Source: Stenotrophomonas humi (lineage in GTDB: Bacteria > Pseudomonadota > Gammaproteobacteria > Xanthomonadales > Xanthomonadaceae). From it: a stretch of DNA of 64,000 nt. Both the position numbers and the translations under genes were made by a program. The stretch spans positions 1-64,000 of the forward strand of contig NZ_LDJI01000045.1 in the NCBI RefSeq assembly GCF_001431415.1, read 5' to 3'. The notes under the pieces were generated by a model. That model did not search any database, was not told where the DNA came from, and saw only the letters and a list, made by a program, of their open reading frames with translations. This document shows, one piece after another, positions 44,027 through 53,288 of this stretch; positions within the stretch are counted from its first letter, which is position 1, and each line of letters opens with the position of its first letter.

Positions 44027-47000
44027 ACCACGCTTCGCACGATCCTTATCTGGACCTTCCGCTGGATGGCCTGCGGCTGATCGAAGCCAGTGCCGGTACC
44101 GGCAAGACCTTCACCCTGGCGACCTTGTTCACCCGCTTGGTGGTGGAGCAGGGGCTGCGCATGGGCCAGATCCTGGCGGTGACCTTCACCGACGCCGCTA
44201 CCCAGGAGCTGCGCAAGCGCATCCGCGAGCGGCTGGATCTGGCGGCGCGACTGGTGGGCGTGGAAGCGGACGCTACCGACAGCCCGGAAACCGCACTTAC
44301 CCACAGCATCCTGCAGCGCCACCTGCAGCAGGGCGGTGAAACCGAGGTCCAGTTGGGCCGGCGGCTGCGTGTGGCGGCCGAGGAAACCGACCTTGCCGCG
44401 ATCTTCACCATCCACGGCTTCTGCACCCGGGTGCTGGGCGAATACGCACTGGAAAGCGGGCATACCTTCGCCGCGCCCGAGCTGCTGGCCAACACCCGCG
44501 AACTGCATGCCGAGCTGGCCGCGGACCTGTGGCGGCTGCATGCCGGGCAGGGTGGCAATCTCGAGGCGCTGCTGGGCCTGTGGAAAAGTCCCGATGCGCT
44601 GGCCAGGGATCTGCCGGCATTGACCGCCGAGCTGCCGTTGCTGCCGCAACCGCCAGTCACCTTGATCGAAGACCCCCGTCCGTTCCGTGACGCCGCTGCA
44701 AAACGTCTTGCTGCCGGCATTGCCGAACATGGTGAGGGCTATCTGCAGCAGCTGCGGGGTGCGCTGGAAGCGGGCGTGCTCAACAAGTCCAGCTACAAGA
44801 GCGAATGGATCGAAACGCTGTTCCAGCAACTGCTGCAGTGGAGCCGCCATCCCGATCCGACTGCCGAACTGGACGAACGGCTGGAGCGGCTCACGCTGGA
44901 GGCGCTCACCGCCAAGACCAACAAGGGCAAGACCACGCCGCAGTCACCGTTGCAGCCGCTGATCGCTGATTTCATGCAGGCCTGCGTGCAGGTGATGCTG
45001 TGGCAACGGCAGCAATCCATCCTGCTGTTGCACCAACTGCGTGGCGAAGTGCGGCAGCGCCTGGCCCAGCTCAAGCAGCAGCGCCGCGTGCAGACCTACG
45101 ACGACCTGATCGACAACGTCGCCAACGCCCTGCAGGGCGAACACGGCGCGCTGCTGGCCGAGCGCCTGCGCGCGCAGTACCGCTTCGCGCTGGTGGACGA
45201 ATTCCAGGACACCGACCCGCGCCAGTGGGACATCTTCCGCCGCGTGTTCGCAGCCGATGGTGGCGACGATGCCGCGCTGTTCCTGATCGGCGACCCCAAG
45301 CAGGCCATTTATGGCTTCCGTGGCGGCGACGTGCACACCTACCTGCAGGCCAAGGCCCTGGCCGAGGCGGCACCGCCGCTGGACCGCAACTTCCGTTCGC
45401 GCCCGGGCGTGCTGCGTGCCCTGCAGGCGTTGTACGACAACGCCGGCAGCAGCGCCTTCCTCGACGAACGCATCCGGTTCGAACCGGTGCTGCCGGGCAG
45501 CAAGCGTGGTGATGACGACTATCTGCTCGATGGCGCCGTCGCGCCCGCACTGACCGTGTGCCTGATTCAAGGCGATGCCGACGGCAGGCCGTTGAAGGCC
45601 GACGCATCGCGCGATGCGGCCACGCTGGCCTGCGTCACGGATATCCACAGGGTGCTGCTGGCATCGCGCGAAGGTCATGCGCGGGTCGATGGCAAGCCGG
45701 TGCAGCCCGGTGACATCGCGGTGCTGGTGCGTTCGCACAAGGAAGCGGCGCGCATCCAGCAGACCCTGGCTGCGGTTGGCATTCCGGCGGTGGCGGCGGG
45801 CAAGCAGAGCCTGTTCGCCAGCAGCGAGGCGCATGACGTGCGGTTGTTGTTGCTGGCATTGCTGCAACCGGCCGATGAAGGCCGCCTGCGTGCGGCGCTG
45901 TCCACGGTGTTGTTGGGCGAAAGCGCGGCGGCCATCGCGGCGATGGAACACGAAGGCGATCGCCAGCGCGCGCATCAGGAGCGTCTGCTGCAGTGGCGCG
46001 AGCGCTGGCAGCGCGGCGGCGTGTTCGCGCTGTTGTCGGACCTGTGCGCCGAACAGGCCGAGCGCCTGCTGGCGCTGGTCGATGGCGAGCGCCGCCTGAC
46101 CAACTACCTGCAGCTGGCCGAACAACTGCAGGAGGCCAGCAACCGCAGCATCGGCCTGCATGGGCTGCTGGATTGGCTGCAGACCCAGATCGCCCACGCC
46201 GATGAAGGCGACGAAGCGCAGCTGCTGCGGCTGGAATCGGACGCGCGTCGGGTGCAGATCATCACCCTGCACAAGAGCAAGGGGCTGGAGTATCCGCTGG
46301 TGTACCTGCCGTTTGTCGGCATTGCCACCAACGCGCCGGATGCTTCCAACCACCGCACCGTGCATGACGGCGAGCAGCGCGTGCTGCATTGGAAGATCGA
46401 CAAGGACGACGCGGACTGGAAGGCCATCGGCCAGCAGGTCAACGCCGAGGACGAGGCCGAAACCGCACGCCTGCTCTACGTCGGCCTGACCCGTGCCGAG
46501 CATGCGCTGTGGATAAGTGGCGGTGCACTGACCGGGCTCGCGTCGTCACGACTCGGGCCGATGCTGCGCGATCTGGATGCGCTGGCCGCGCATGCAGATA
46601 TCCACATCGTTGACGGCGGCCCGGAAGCGCTGCCGCCGCGCCTGCCCGCCGAACGCGAGCAGGCATTGCCGGCCGTGCGTGCGGTGCGCCGCGTGGTGCC
46701 GCACGACTGGTGGGTGTACAGCTTCACCCAGCTGGCACATGCCGAAGGCGGGCACGACACCTCGGCGGCAGCCACCGAGGACAGCGGCGGTGCGGCCGAT
46801 GAACCGGTGCAGGTGGACGTGGAAGCCGAACCGGCAGCGGACGTGCAGCCGGAGGTGTTCGATCCACGCTTTGCCGGCAGCCGCTTCGGCAATGTGCTGC
46901 ATGCCGCGCTGGAGAACGTCGACTTCGGCGTGTGGCGCGATTGGCACGCCGGTGACGCCGCGCCCGAAGGGCAGGCCGAGATCATCGCCAGGACACTGCG

Positions 47001-47640
47001 CAGCGATGGCTATGTGGAAGAAGACATCGACGACGGCGTGATGCTGCTCACCGGCCTGATCGGCCAGACCCTCACCGTCACCCTGCCCGAAGGCGGCGCC
47101 CTGCATTCGCTGGACGCAGGTGAGCGCCGCGCGGAAATCGAATTCCATTTCGCCATGCAGCCGACCACGGTGCCGGCGCTGCTGCGGGTGCTGCACGCAC
47201 ATGGCGTGGTGCGCGGGCGCCACGGTTTCGGCCTGCGTCGTCAGCTGGAAGGGCTGATGACCGGCAAGATCGACCTTACCTACGTCCGCGACGGCCGCTG
47301 GTACGTGCTCGATTACAAATCCAACCGACTACCGGACTACGCGCCCGCTCAGTTGGAAGCGGCCATGCGCCACAGCGAATACGACCTGCAGGCGCTGATC
47401 TACACCGTGGCGCTGCACCGCTGGCTGCGCTTCCGCATCGGCGCCGGTTACGACTACGCGCGTGATTTCGGCGGCATCCGCTATCTGTTCTGCCGTGGCC
47501 TGGATGCCAGCCGGCCGGTGTCACCGGGCCTGTACGCGCACAGCTTCGCGCCGGAGCTGGTGCATGCGGTGGATGAACTATTTGCGGGCGGCCAGCAAGG
47601 CCATGCGGCCCTGTTGGCGCGTCTGGAGGGCAGGGCATGA
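44023..47640 (+). CDS. recB: Exodeoxyribonuclease V subunit beta, RecB
   Basis: A 1205-residue UvrD-type helicase with a C-terminal nuclease. Walker A is IEASAGTGKTFTLATLF (about 23-39), motif II VDEFQDTDPRQWDIF (about 391), motif III region GDPKQAIYGFRGGDVHTY and motif VI YVGLTRAEHALW. The nuclease domain at the end has GKIDLTYVRD and VLDYKSNRLPDY, where Asp and Lys of D-x-K form the metal site. Normal length. Overlaps recC and recD by 4 bp each. Confidence 0.96.
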   Translation: MNHASHDPYLDLPLDGLRLIEASAGTGKTFTLATLFTRLVVEQGLRMGQILAVTFTDAATQELRKRIRERLDLAARLVGVEADATDSPETALTHSILQRHLQQGGETEVQLGRRLRVAAEETDLAAIFTIHGFCTRVLGEYALESGHTFAAPELLANTRELHAELAADLWRLHAGQGGNLEALLGLWKSPDALARDLPALTAELPLLPQPPVTLIEDPRPFRDAAAKRLAAGIAEHGEGYLQQLRGALEAGVLNKSSYKSEWIETLFQQLLQWSRHPDPTAELDERLERLTLEALTAKTNKGKTTPQSPLQPLIADFMQACVQVMLWQRQQSILLLHQLRGEVRQRLAQLKQQRRVQTYDDLIDNVANALQGEHGALLAERLRAQYRFALVDEFQDTDPRQWDIFRRVFAADGGDDAALFLIGDPKQAIYGFRGGDVHTYLQAKALAEAAPPLDRNFRSRPGVLRALQALYDNAGSSAFLDERIRFEPVLPGSKRGDDDYLLDGAVAPALTVCLIQGDADGRPLKADASRDAATLACVTDIHRVLLASREGHARVDGKPVQPGDIAVLVRSHKEAARIQQTLAAVGIPAVAAGKQSLFASSEAHDVRLLLLALLQPADEGRLRAALSTVLLGESAAAIAAMEHEGDRQRAHQERLLQWRERWQRGGVFALLSDLCAEQAERLLALVDGERRLTNYLQLAEQLQEASNRSIGLHGLLDWLQTQIAHADEGDEAQLLRLESDARRVQIITLHKSKGLEYPLVYLPFVGIATNAPDASNHRTVHDGEQRVLHWKIDKDDADWKAIGQQVNAEDEAETARLLYVGLTRAEHALWISGGALTGLASSRLGPMLRDLDALAAHADIHIVDGGPEALPPRLPAEREQALPAVRAVRRVVPHDWWVYSFTQLAHAEGGHDTSAAATEDSGGAADEPVQVDVEAEPAADVQPEVFDPRFAGSRFGNVLHAALENVDFGVWRDWHAGDAAPEGQAEIIARTLRSDGYVEEDIDDGVMLLTGLIGQTLTVTLPEGGALHSLDAGERRAEIEFHFAMQPTTVPALLRVLHAHGVVRGRHGFGLRRQLEGLMTGKIDLTYVRDGRWYVLDYKSNRLPDYAPAQLEAAMRHSEYDLQALIYTVALHRWLRFRIGAGYDYARDFGGIRYLFCRGLDASRPVSPGLYAHSFAPELVHAVDELFAGGQQGHAALLARLEGRA

Positions 47641-49655
47641 GCCTGTTGGCTGCATTGAACAAGGCCGGTGCGCTGCGCGCGCTGGACCACGCATTCGCGC
47701 AGAGCCTGCGTCGGCTGGATGTGGCGACACCGGATGAGGTGCTGACCGCAGCTGCATTGGCCTCGTTGGCGGTATCGCAAGGGCATGCGGGCTTTGATCC
47801 GGCCCAACCGCAGCGACTGGTGGATGCAGGGCTGACCTGGCCGATACCAGAGGAATGGAAGGCACAGTTGGCCGCGTCGCGCTGGATATCCACGGCTGTG
47901 GATAACACGGTGGAATCGGAGCAGTCGCCGCTGGTCTGGGAGAACGGGCTGCTGTATCTGCGCCGCTACCGCGAGTACGAGCGTCGCCTGGCACTGGGCC
48001 TGCAGCGGATTGGGCAGGCGTCGGTTGAGGACGGTGATGTTGCCGGCTTGGCGGGGGTGTTTGCGCGCTTGTTTCCGGGGCAGGGGGCGTCCGTCGTCCA
48101 GCAGGCCGATCTGTTCGACGCACCCTCACCCCAGCCCTCTCCCGAGAGGGGAGGGGGCAGCCGCCGTGCAGCCAACCTCGATTCCTTCCTTGTCCCCCCG
48201 GGAGAAGGTGCCCGCAGGGCGGGTGAGGGTCGGGCGCTGGACCACCAGGCCCACGCCGCCGCCGTCGCCCTGCGCCACAACCTGCTGCTGGTCACCGGCG
48301 GCCCCGGCACCGGCAAAACCACCACCATCACCCGTCTGCTGGTGCTGCTCGCCGCGCAGGCCCAGGCCGAAGGCAGACCCGCGCCGCGCGTCGCCCTGGC
48401 CGCACCCACCGGTCGCGCCGCCGAGCGCATGGCCGAAAGTCTGCGCAACGCCGTGCAGCAACTGCCCGCCACCGGCATCGATGCCGCCTTGTGCGAACAG
48501 CTGCCGAGTACCGGCACCACGCTGCATCGCCTGTTGGGTGTGATTCCGGACTCGCCGCGTTTCCGTCATCACGCCGACAATCCGCTGCCCTACGACGTGG
48601 TGGTGGTGGACGAAGCCTCGATGATCGACCTGCCGCTGATGACCAAGCTGGTCGAAGCCATCGCCGAGGGTACTCGTCTGGTGCTGCTGGGTGATCCGGA
48701 CCAGCTGCCGTCGGTGGAAGCCGGCGACGTGCTCAGCGCCATCCTGCGTGCCGCCGGTGACGGCCAACGCATTGCGGTCGACGATGCGCGCGTGCTGCAA
48801 CCGCTGCTGGGCGCGCTGCCTGCTGCCGCCATCCAAACGCAGCCCAACCCGTTCGCCGGCGCCCGCGTGCAGCTGCAGCGCGGCTATCGCCAAAGCGAAG
48901 CCCTGCAACTGGCCCCGCTGGCCAATGCGATGCGCCAAGGGGATGCCGCCGAAACGCTGGCACTGCTACGCGAAGGCAATCTGTCCGGCGTGCAGTTCCA
49001 TGAGGATGAAGTCGACCCGCTGCAGGCATGGCGCGAGCCGCTGCAGCAGTACTGGGAAGCACTGGCCACTGCGGCCAGCCCGGCAGAGGCCCTGGCCCTG
49101 GCGGGTCGTACCCGTCTGCTTACCGCCGTACGCGAAGGCCCGCAGGGTGCACGCGGGCTCAATGCCCGCATCGAAGAACTGCTCGCTGGCACCACACGGC
49201 GTGGCACCGGGCCGGGTTACTTCCACGGTCGGCTGCTGATCATCACCGAGAACAGCTATCGCCATCGCCTGTTCAACGGTGACATCGGCATCTGCCTGCG
49301 AAGCGAAGCGAGTCCCTTTTCGGGGAGTGAGGGTGGCAGTCGCGGTACCACCGCCTGGTTCCCCGGCGACGAACCAACCACCCCGCGCGCCTTCCATCCA
49401 GCCGCTTTGCCCGCGCACGAAAGCGCATTCGCCATGACCGTGCATAAAGCCCAGGGCTCGGAGTTCGACCAGGTGTGGCTGCAGTTGCCACGTCGCGACA
49501 ACCGCGTGCTCAGTCGTGAGCTGCTGTACACCGGCATCACCCGCGCCCGCCACGGGCTGCATATCGCCGGTAGTGCCGAGGTCATTGGAGCGGCGCTGGC
49601 ACGGCATGCCAGCCGCTGGTCGGGGTTGGCGCAACGGCTGTTGGTTGAGCGCTGA
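47637..49655 (+). CDS. recD: Exodeoxyribonuclease V subunit alpha, RecD
   Basis: A 672-residue SF1B 5'-3' helicase. Walker A is GGPGTGKTTTITRLL (about 221-235), Walker B region VVVDEASMIDLPLM and the C-terminal motif VHKAQGSEFDQVWL with YTGITRARHGL. Two unusual stretches interrupt the normal sequence. Residues about 163-199, between the N-terminal and ATPase domains, are rich in Pro/Ser/Gly/Arg (SPQPSPERGGGS, then PPGEGARRAGEG) and are encoded by palindromic repeat DNA. Residues about 555-575 (RSEASPFSGSEGGSRG) look like a similar insert in the 2B-side region. Both are in frame and the helicase motifs remain intact, so the protein is probably functional. Confidence 0.94.
   Translation: MSLLAALNKAGALRALDHAFAQSLRRLDVATPDEVLTAAALASLAVSQGHAGFDPAQPQRLVDAGLTWPIPEEWKAQLAASRWISTAVDNTVESEQSPLVWENGLLYLRRYREYERRLALGLQRIGQASVEDGDVAGLAGVFARLFPGQGASVVQQADLFDAPSPQPSPERGGGSRRAANLDSFLVPPGEGARRAGEGRALDHQAHAAAVALRHNLLLVTGGPGTGKTTTITRLLVLLAAQAQAEGRPAPRVALAAPTGRAAERMAESLRNAVQQLPATGIDAALCEQLPSTGTTLHRLLGVIPDSPRFRHHADNPLPYDVVVVDEASMIDLPLMTKLVEAIAEGTRLVLLGDPDQLPSVEAGDVLSAILRAAGDGQRIAVDDARVLQPLLGALPAAAIQTQPNPFAGARVQLQRGYRQSEALQLAPLANAMRQGDAAETLALLREGNLSGVQFHEDEVDPLQAWREPLQQYWEALATAASPAEALALAGRTRLLTAVREGPQGARGLNARIEELLAGTTRRGTGPGYFHGRLLIITENSYRHRLFNGDIGICLRSEASPFSGSEGGSRGTTAWFPGDEPTTPRAFHPAALPAHESAFAMTVHKAQGSEFDQVWLQLPRRDNRVLSRELLYTGITRARHGLHIAGSAEVIGAALARHASRWSGLAQRLLVER
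48122..48231. repeat. Palindromic repeat pair inside recD
   Basis: The element begins CCCTCACCCC and ends GGGTGAGGG, that is, with inverted ends. The left part holds a CCCTCTCC...GAGAGGGG-type palindrome, the right part CGGGAGAAGGTGCCCG, which matches in reverse the repeat at 31920-31956. It is about 110 bp and is translated as part of RecD. Confidence 0.7.
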
Positions 49656-49755
49656 AGCGCACCCCTCCCGCCGGCAGAAGAAGGCCCTCAGGTTCCCTTC
49701 GTTCCGAACCCGGTCTACAAATGACAAACCGAACACCCTCACGGAAAGGAAGCGT

Positions 49756-50310
49756 ATGAAAACCACAGGGATGATGATCCTGGTCTTGGCCCTTGCCGGC
49801 TGCCATCAGGAGCCTGCTGCCAGTTCCCCGACCGTTGCCTCGGCTTCCATGGCGGGCACCGCCGGCGCCGACGACATCACCTCGGCACGCGCCTTCCTCA
49901 CCCACCTCTACGCCGGCTATCACCCCGACGCGGGGCTGGACGCGATCCTGCCCGACGAGGAGGTCTACGCACCGGCCCTGTTGGCGGCCCTGCAGGCCAA
50001 CCGTGAGGCGTACAACGGCGAAGTCGGCTATCTCGATGGCGACCCGCTCTGCGACTGCCAGGACATCGCGCAGGACCTGCGCACCCTGGATGTCACTATC
50101 GATCCGCTGGTGGATGGCCGGCTGCGCGCCAGCCTGGCTTCGCCAGACCCACAGCATCCGCTGGACCTGCGCCTGACCCTGCAGCGCGACGGCGCCAGCT
50201 GGCGGGTCGCCGATATCGCCACGCTCACCGAACCCAGCCTGTTGCAGGCCCTGGAGCGTGACACCCGGACGGCCCTGCAGGAGTCCCCGGTGGCTGGGGA
50301 AACTCCTTGA
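49756..50310 (+). CDS. Small lipoprotein, DUF3828-like
   Basis: A 184-residue predicted lipoprotein with the signal MKTTGMMILVLALAGC (Cys16) and a strong ribosome site (AAGGA). The mature part resembles the DUF3828 family, with ARAFLTHLYAGYHP, a GYLDGDPLCDCQD motif containing two Cys close together, and a C-terminal strand pair including WRVADIATL. Family function is unknown. The start was moved from the longest open frame, which extends into recD. It lies alone between recD and folE. Confidence 0.7.
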   Translation: MKTTGMMILVLALAGCHQEPAASSPTVASASMAGTAGADDITSARAFLTHLYAGYHPDAGLDAILPDEEVYAPALLAALQANREAYNGEVGYLDGDPLCDCQDIAQDLRTLDVTIDPLVDGRLRASLASPDPQHPLDLRLTLQRDGASWRVADIATLTEPSLLQALERDTRTALQESPVAGETP

Positions 50311-50429
50311 AAAACATGAGGATGGGGTTCGATGGGAGCCGGCGCGACTTCCATGAATGCCGCTCTCCATGCCCCTGTACGCACCCGGCTGGTAGCATGT
50401 TCACCCCGTAATCCAAGCGCAGTTCTGTA

Positions 50430-51029
50430 ATGGCCGATTCCAAGAACCCGTCCGTCACCCAAGCCCAGGCCGAAGACGCCGTGCGCACCCTGCTGCGCTG
50501 GGCCGGTGAAGATCCCACCCGCGAAGGCCTGCTCGACACCCCGCGCCGGGTAGCCGAGGCCTATGGCGATTGGTTCAAGGGCTATAACGACGACCCGCGC
50601 GAGTACCTGGCCCGCACCTTCGAGGAAGTGGCCGGCTACGACGAAATGATCGTGCTGCGCGACATCGAGTATGAAAGCCATTGCGAGCACCACATGGCGC
50701 CGATCATCGGCCGTGTGCATGTCGGCTATATCCCCAATGGCCGCGTGGTTGGCATCTCCAAGCTGGCCCGTGTGGTCGAAGCCTATGCACGTCGCTTCCA
50801 GGTGCAGGAAAAGATGACCGCGCAGATCGCCGATGTCATCCAGGACGTGCTGCAGCCACTGGGCGTTGGCATCGTGGTGGAAGGCGCGCACGAGTGCATG
50901 ACCACCCGCGGCATCCACAAGCGTGGCGTCAGCATGGTCACTTCGCGCATGCGCGGCACCTTCCATGACGACGCACGCACTCGCGCCGAGTTCCTGCGTT
51001 TCATCGAAGTCGGCCAAGCCCGCCGTTAA
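50430..51029 (+). CDS. folE: GTP cyclohydrolase I
   Basis: A 199-residue enzyme converting GTP to dihydroneopterin triphosphate, the first step of folate synthesis. The active-site motif [20 protein letters not shown] carries the zinc ligands Cys and His, the second Cys ligand is in [11 protein letters not shown], and the substrate loop [20 protein letters not shown] is complete. N-terminal helical part ([21 protein letters not shown]) is normal. It precedes the condensin operon by 22 bp on the same strand. Confidence 0.97.
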   Translation: MADSKNPSVTQAQAEDAVRTLLRWAGEDPTREGLLDTPRRVAEAYGDWFKGYNDDPREYLARTFEEVAGYDEMIVLRDIEYESHCEHHMAPIIGRVHVGYIPNGRVVGISKLARVVEAYARRFQVQEKMTAQIADVIQDVLQPLGVGIVVEGAHECMTTRGIHKRGVSMVTSRMRGTFHDDARTRAEFLRFIEVGQARR

Positions 51030-51051
51030 TCCAAGGAACTGCGCGCGCTCG

Positions 51052-52521
51052 ATGAAGTACCCCCAACGCATTGCCGGCTATCAGCGCCTGCGCGAGCAGC
51101 CGCTGTGGAAGCTGCTGGCCTCCGATCGCGCGCCCGTCCTTATCGGCCTGTTGCAGGGCCTGTTGCTGGAGGCGGACCGGCGTGTGCCGGGCTCCATCCT
51201 GGCCGAACGCCTGCAGCAGCAGCTGGACGCGCTCAACGCCGAAGAGCTGGACGTGGAGCTGCCGCGTACCGCGCAGGCCTACATCGCCTACTGGCTGGCC
51301 CAGGGCTGGTTGGAGCGGCGTCTGCCGGAAGGCGCCAGCGAAGAGGAGTACGAGCTGTCGCGGCAGGCGGTGCAGGCCATCCGCTTCATTGCCGGTGTCG
51401 AGCACAACGCAAGCCTGGCCACTGAAAGCCGGCTGGCCATGGTCATGCACCAGCTTTCGCAGCTGGCGCAGCAGACCGAGGCCGATCCCGAAGCGCGTCT
51501 GGCAGCATTGCGCGCCGAACGCGAGCGCATCGACGCCGAGATCGCCCAGGCCGCCAGCGGCAAGGTGGCCACGCTCGACGGCAAGCGCGCGCTGGAACGC
51601 ACCCGCGATGTGATCCGCCTGGCCGACGATCTGGCCGAAGACTTCCGCCGCGTGCGTGACGACTTCGAACAGCTCAACCGCCGCTTCCGCGAACGCATCA
51701 TCGACGACGAAGGCGCGCGCGGTGACGTGCTCGACCGCCTGTTCAACGGCGTCGATGTGATTGGCGAATCCGACGCCGGCCGCAGTTTCCAGGGCTTCTG
51801 GGACCTGCTCAACGATCCGCAGCGCAGTGCCGAACTCGATGCCGCGCTGGACACCGTGCTCAACCGCGGCTTCACCCGCAAGCTGGACCGCAACGAGCGC
51901 AACTTCCTGCGCAACTTCACCAGCACGCTGCTCGAACGCGGCGGCCAGGTGCATGAAGTGATGCAGCATTTCGCACGCAGCCTGCGCGGTTTCGTGCAAA
52001 GCCGTGGCTACCTGGAACAGCGCCGCCTCAACCAGTTGCTCAAGCAGGCCCAGGGCCAGGCATTGCTGCTGCGCGATGAGGTGCGGCCCACGGCGGCCAC
52101 CGGCTTCGTGCTGCCGCTGTCCTCGGCGCGGGTGCGTTCCATCGGCCAATGGCGTCTGCACGACCCGCGCAGCCATCAGGTGGAAACCTCCATCTTCATG
52201 GCCGAGGCGGCCGAGATTTCGCTCGACAGTGTCGGCGACCTGGTCGCGCAGTCGGAAATCGACGTGCGCACGCTCAAGGACAACCTGTTCATGCTGCTCG
52301 GCACGCGCCCGCAGCTGTCCATCGCGCAGGTACTGCGCGAGCGGCCAGCGCGGCAGGGCCTGGGCAGCGTGATCGGCTATCTCTCCATCGGCACCCGCCA
52401 CGGCATGGTGGTGCGCGATCAATTGGAAACCGTGGAATGGACCGGCGGTGACGGCAACGTGCGTCGTGCACGCGTGCCGCTGGTGTGGTTCCTCAAGGAA
52501 AGACGCGATGAACTGGTCTGA
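51052..52521 (+). CDS. Condensin accessory subunit MksF/JetA (DUF3375)
   Basis: A 489-residue DUF3375 protein, kleisin-like subunit of the MksBEF/JetABC condensins. Start [13 protein letters not shown] at 51052 matches the family N-terminus; the longer open frame overlaps folE. N-terminal winged-helix region (about 1-120), a helical middle (about 160-330) and a C-terminal strand-rich domain ([26 protein letters not shown]) are visible. In defence versions (Wadjet) it acts with JetB, JetC and the nuclease-like JetD; in chromosome versions (MksBEF) with the SMC-like MksB. Its stop overlaps the next gene by 14 bp. Confidence 0.88.
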   Translation: MKYPQRIAGYQRLREQPLWKLLASDRAPVLIGLLQGLLLEADRRVPGSILAERLQQQLDALNAEELDVELPRTAQAYIAYWLAQGWLERRLPEGASEEEYELSRQAVQAIRFIAGVEHNASLATESRLAMVMHQLSQLAQQTEADPEARLAALRAERERIDAEIAQAASGKVATLDGKRALERTRDVIRLADDLAEDFRRVRDDFEQLNRRFRERIIDDEGARGDVLDRLFNGVDVIGESDAGRSFQGFWDLLNDPQRSAELDAALDTVLNRGFTRKLDRNERNFLRNFTSTLLERGGQVHEVMQHFARSLRGFVQSRGYLEQRRLNQLLKQAQGQALLLRDEVRPTAATGFVLPLSSARVRSIGQWRLHDPRSHQVETSIFMAEAAEISLDSVGDLVAQSEIDVRTLKDNLFMLLGTRPQLSIAQVLRERPARQGLGSVIGYLSIGTRHGMVVRDQLETVEWTGGDGNVRRARVPLVWFLKERRDELV

Positions 52522-53218
52522 GACCGAACTGGAAACCGAAACCGAAGCCAACGCGGCGCCGGTCGCAACGCCGCCGGCAACCAAGGCCAACGGCGCCTTG
52601 TTCCTGGGCGACACCGGTACCCTGCCGGCCGAAGCACGGCGCGCGCTGTGCCAGTTGCTGGCCGGCCCCAGCGTCGATGCGCAGCGCCAGCCCACGCAAT
52701 GGGCGGCCCTGTTGCGGCATGAAGATGCCGTGCGCAGCCTGCTGAGCGAGCTGTTCCTGGAACTGGTACTGGACCGCGACGGCGGCATCGCCTTCACCCG
52801 CCAGGCCGATACCGCCGAGGTGGATTCGCCCACGCTGCTACGCAGCGCGCCGCTGACCTTCATCGAGTCGGTGTTGTTGCTGTTCCTGCGCCAGCAGCTG
52901 GCCGAGGCCGATACCCGCGGTGAACGCGCGGTGGTGGAAGAGTTGCAGCTGGTCGAAGCGATGAGTATCTACCAGAAGAACGTCTCCACCGACCAGGCCG
53001 GTTACGGCAAGCGCGTGAGCGCGGCCATCGCCAAGATGCGCGAGAACCAATTGCTGTCCAAGCTGCGTGGCAGCGAAGACCGCTATGAAATCTCGCCGGC
53101 ATTGAAGCTGCTGTTCTCCGCCGAAGACGTGCAGGTGCTGGCCGATGCGTATCGCCAGCTGCGCGACGGTGGTGCTGTTGAAGCCATTGAAGCCGTCAGC
53201 GACGACGCCGACGAATGA
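52508..53218 (+). CDS. Condensin subunit MksE/JetB (DUF4194)
   Basis: A 236-residue DUF4194 protein, the KITE-type partner of MksF. The conserved middle shows [25 protein letters not shown] (positions about 107-131), then [21 protein letters not shown] and [23 protein letters not shown]. The N-terminal 45 residues are a low-complexity Glu/Thr/Ala tail. ATG 52508 overlaps the end of mksF, so translation is coupled. It is followed 60 bp later by the SMC-like gene. Confidence 0.87.
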   Translation: MNWSETELETETEANAAPVATPPATKANGALFLGDTGTLPAEARRALCQLLAGPSVDAQRQPTQWAALLRHEDAVRSLLSELFLELVLDRDGGIAFTRQADTAEVDSPTLLRSAPLTFIESVLLLFLRQQLAEADTRGERAVVEELQLVEAMSIYQKNVSTDQAGYGKRVSAAIAKMRENQLLSKLRGSEDRYEISPALKLLFSAEDVQVLADAYRQLRDGGAVEAIEAVSDDADE

Positions 53219-53288
53219 CGCGCCCGCGCGTCGCCCCAAATTTGTTTGCCACCGTCGCGCCCTGCGCGGCGGTTGAAGGATGAGCCGC

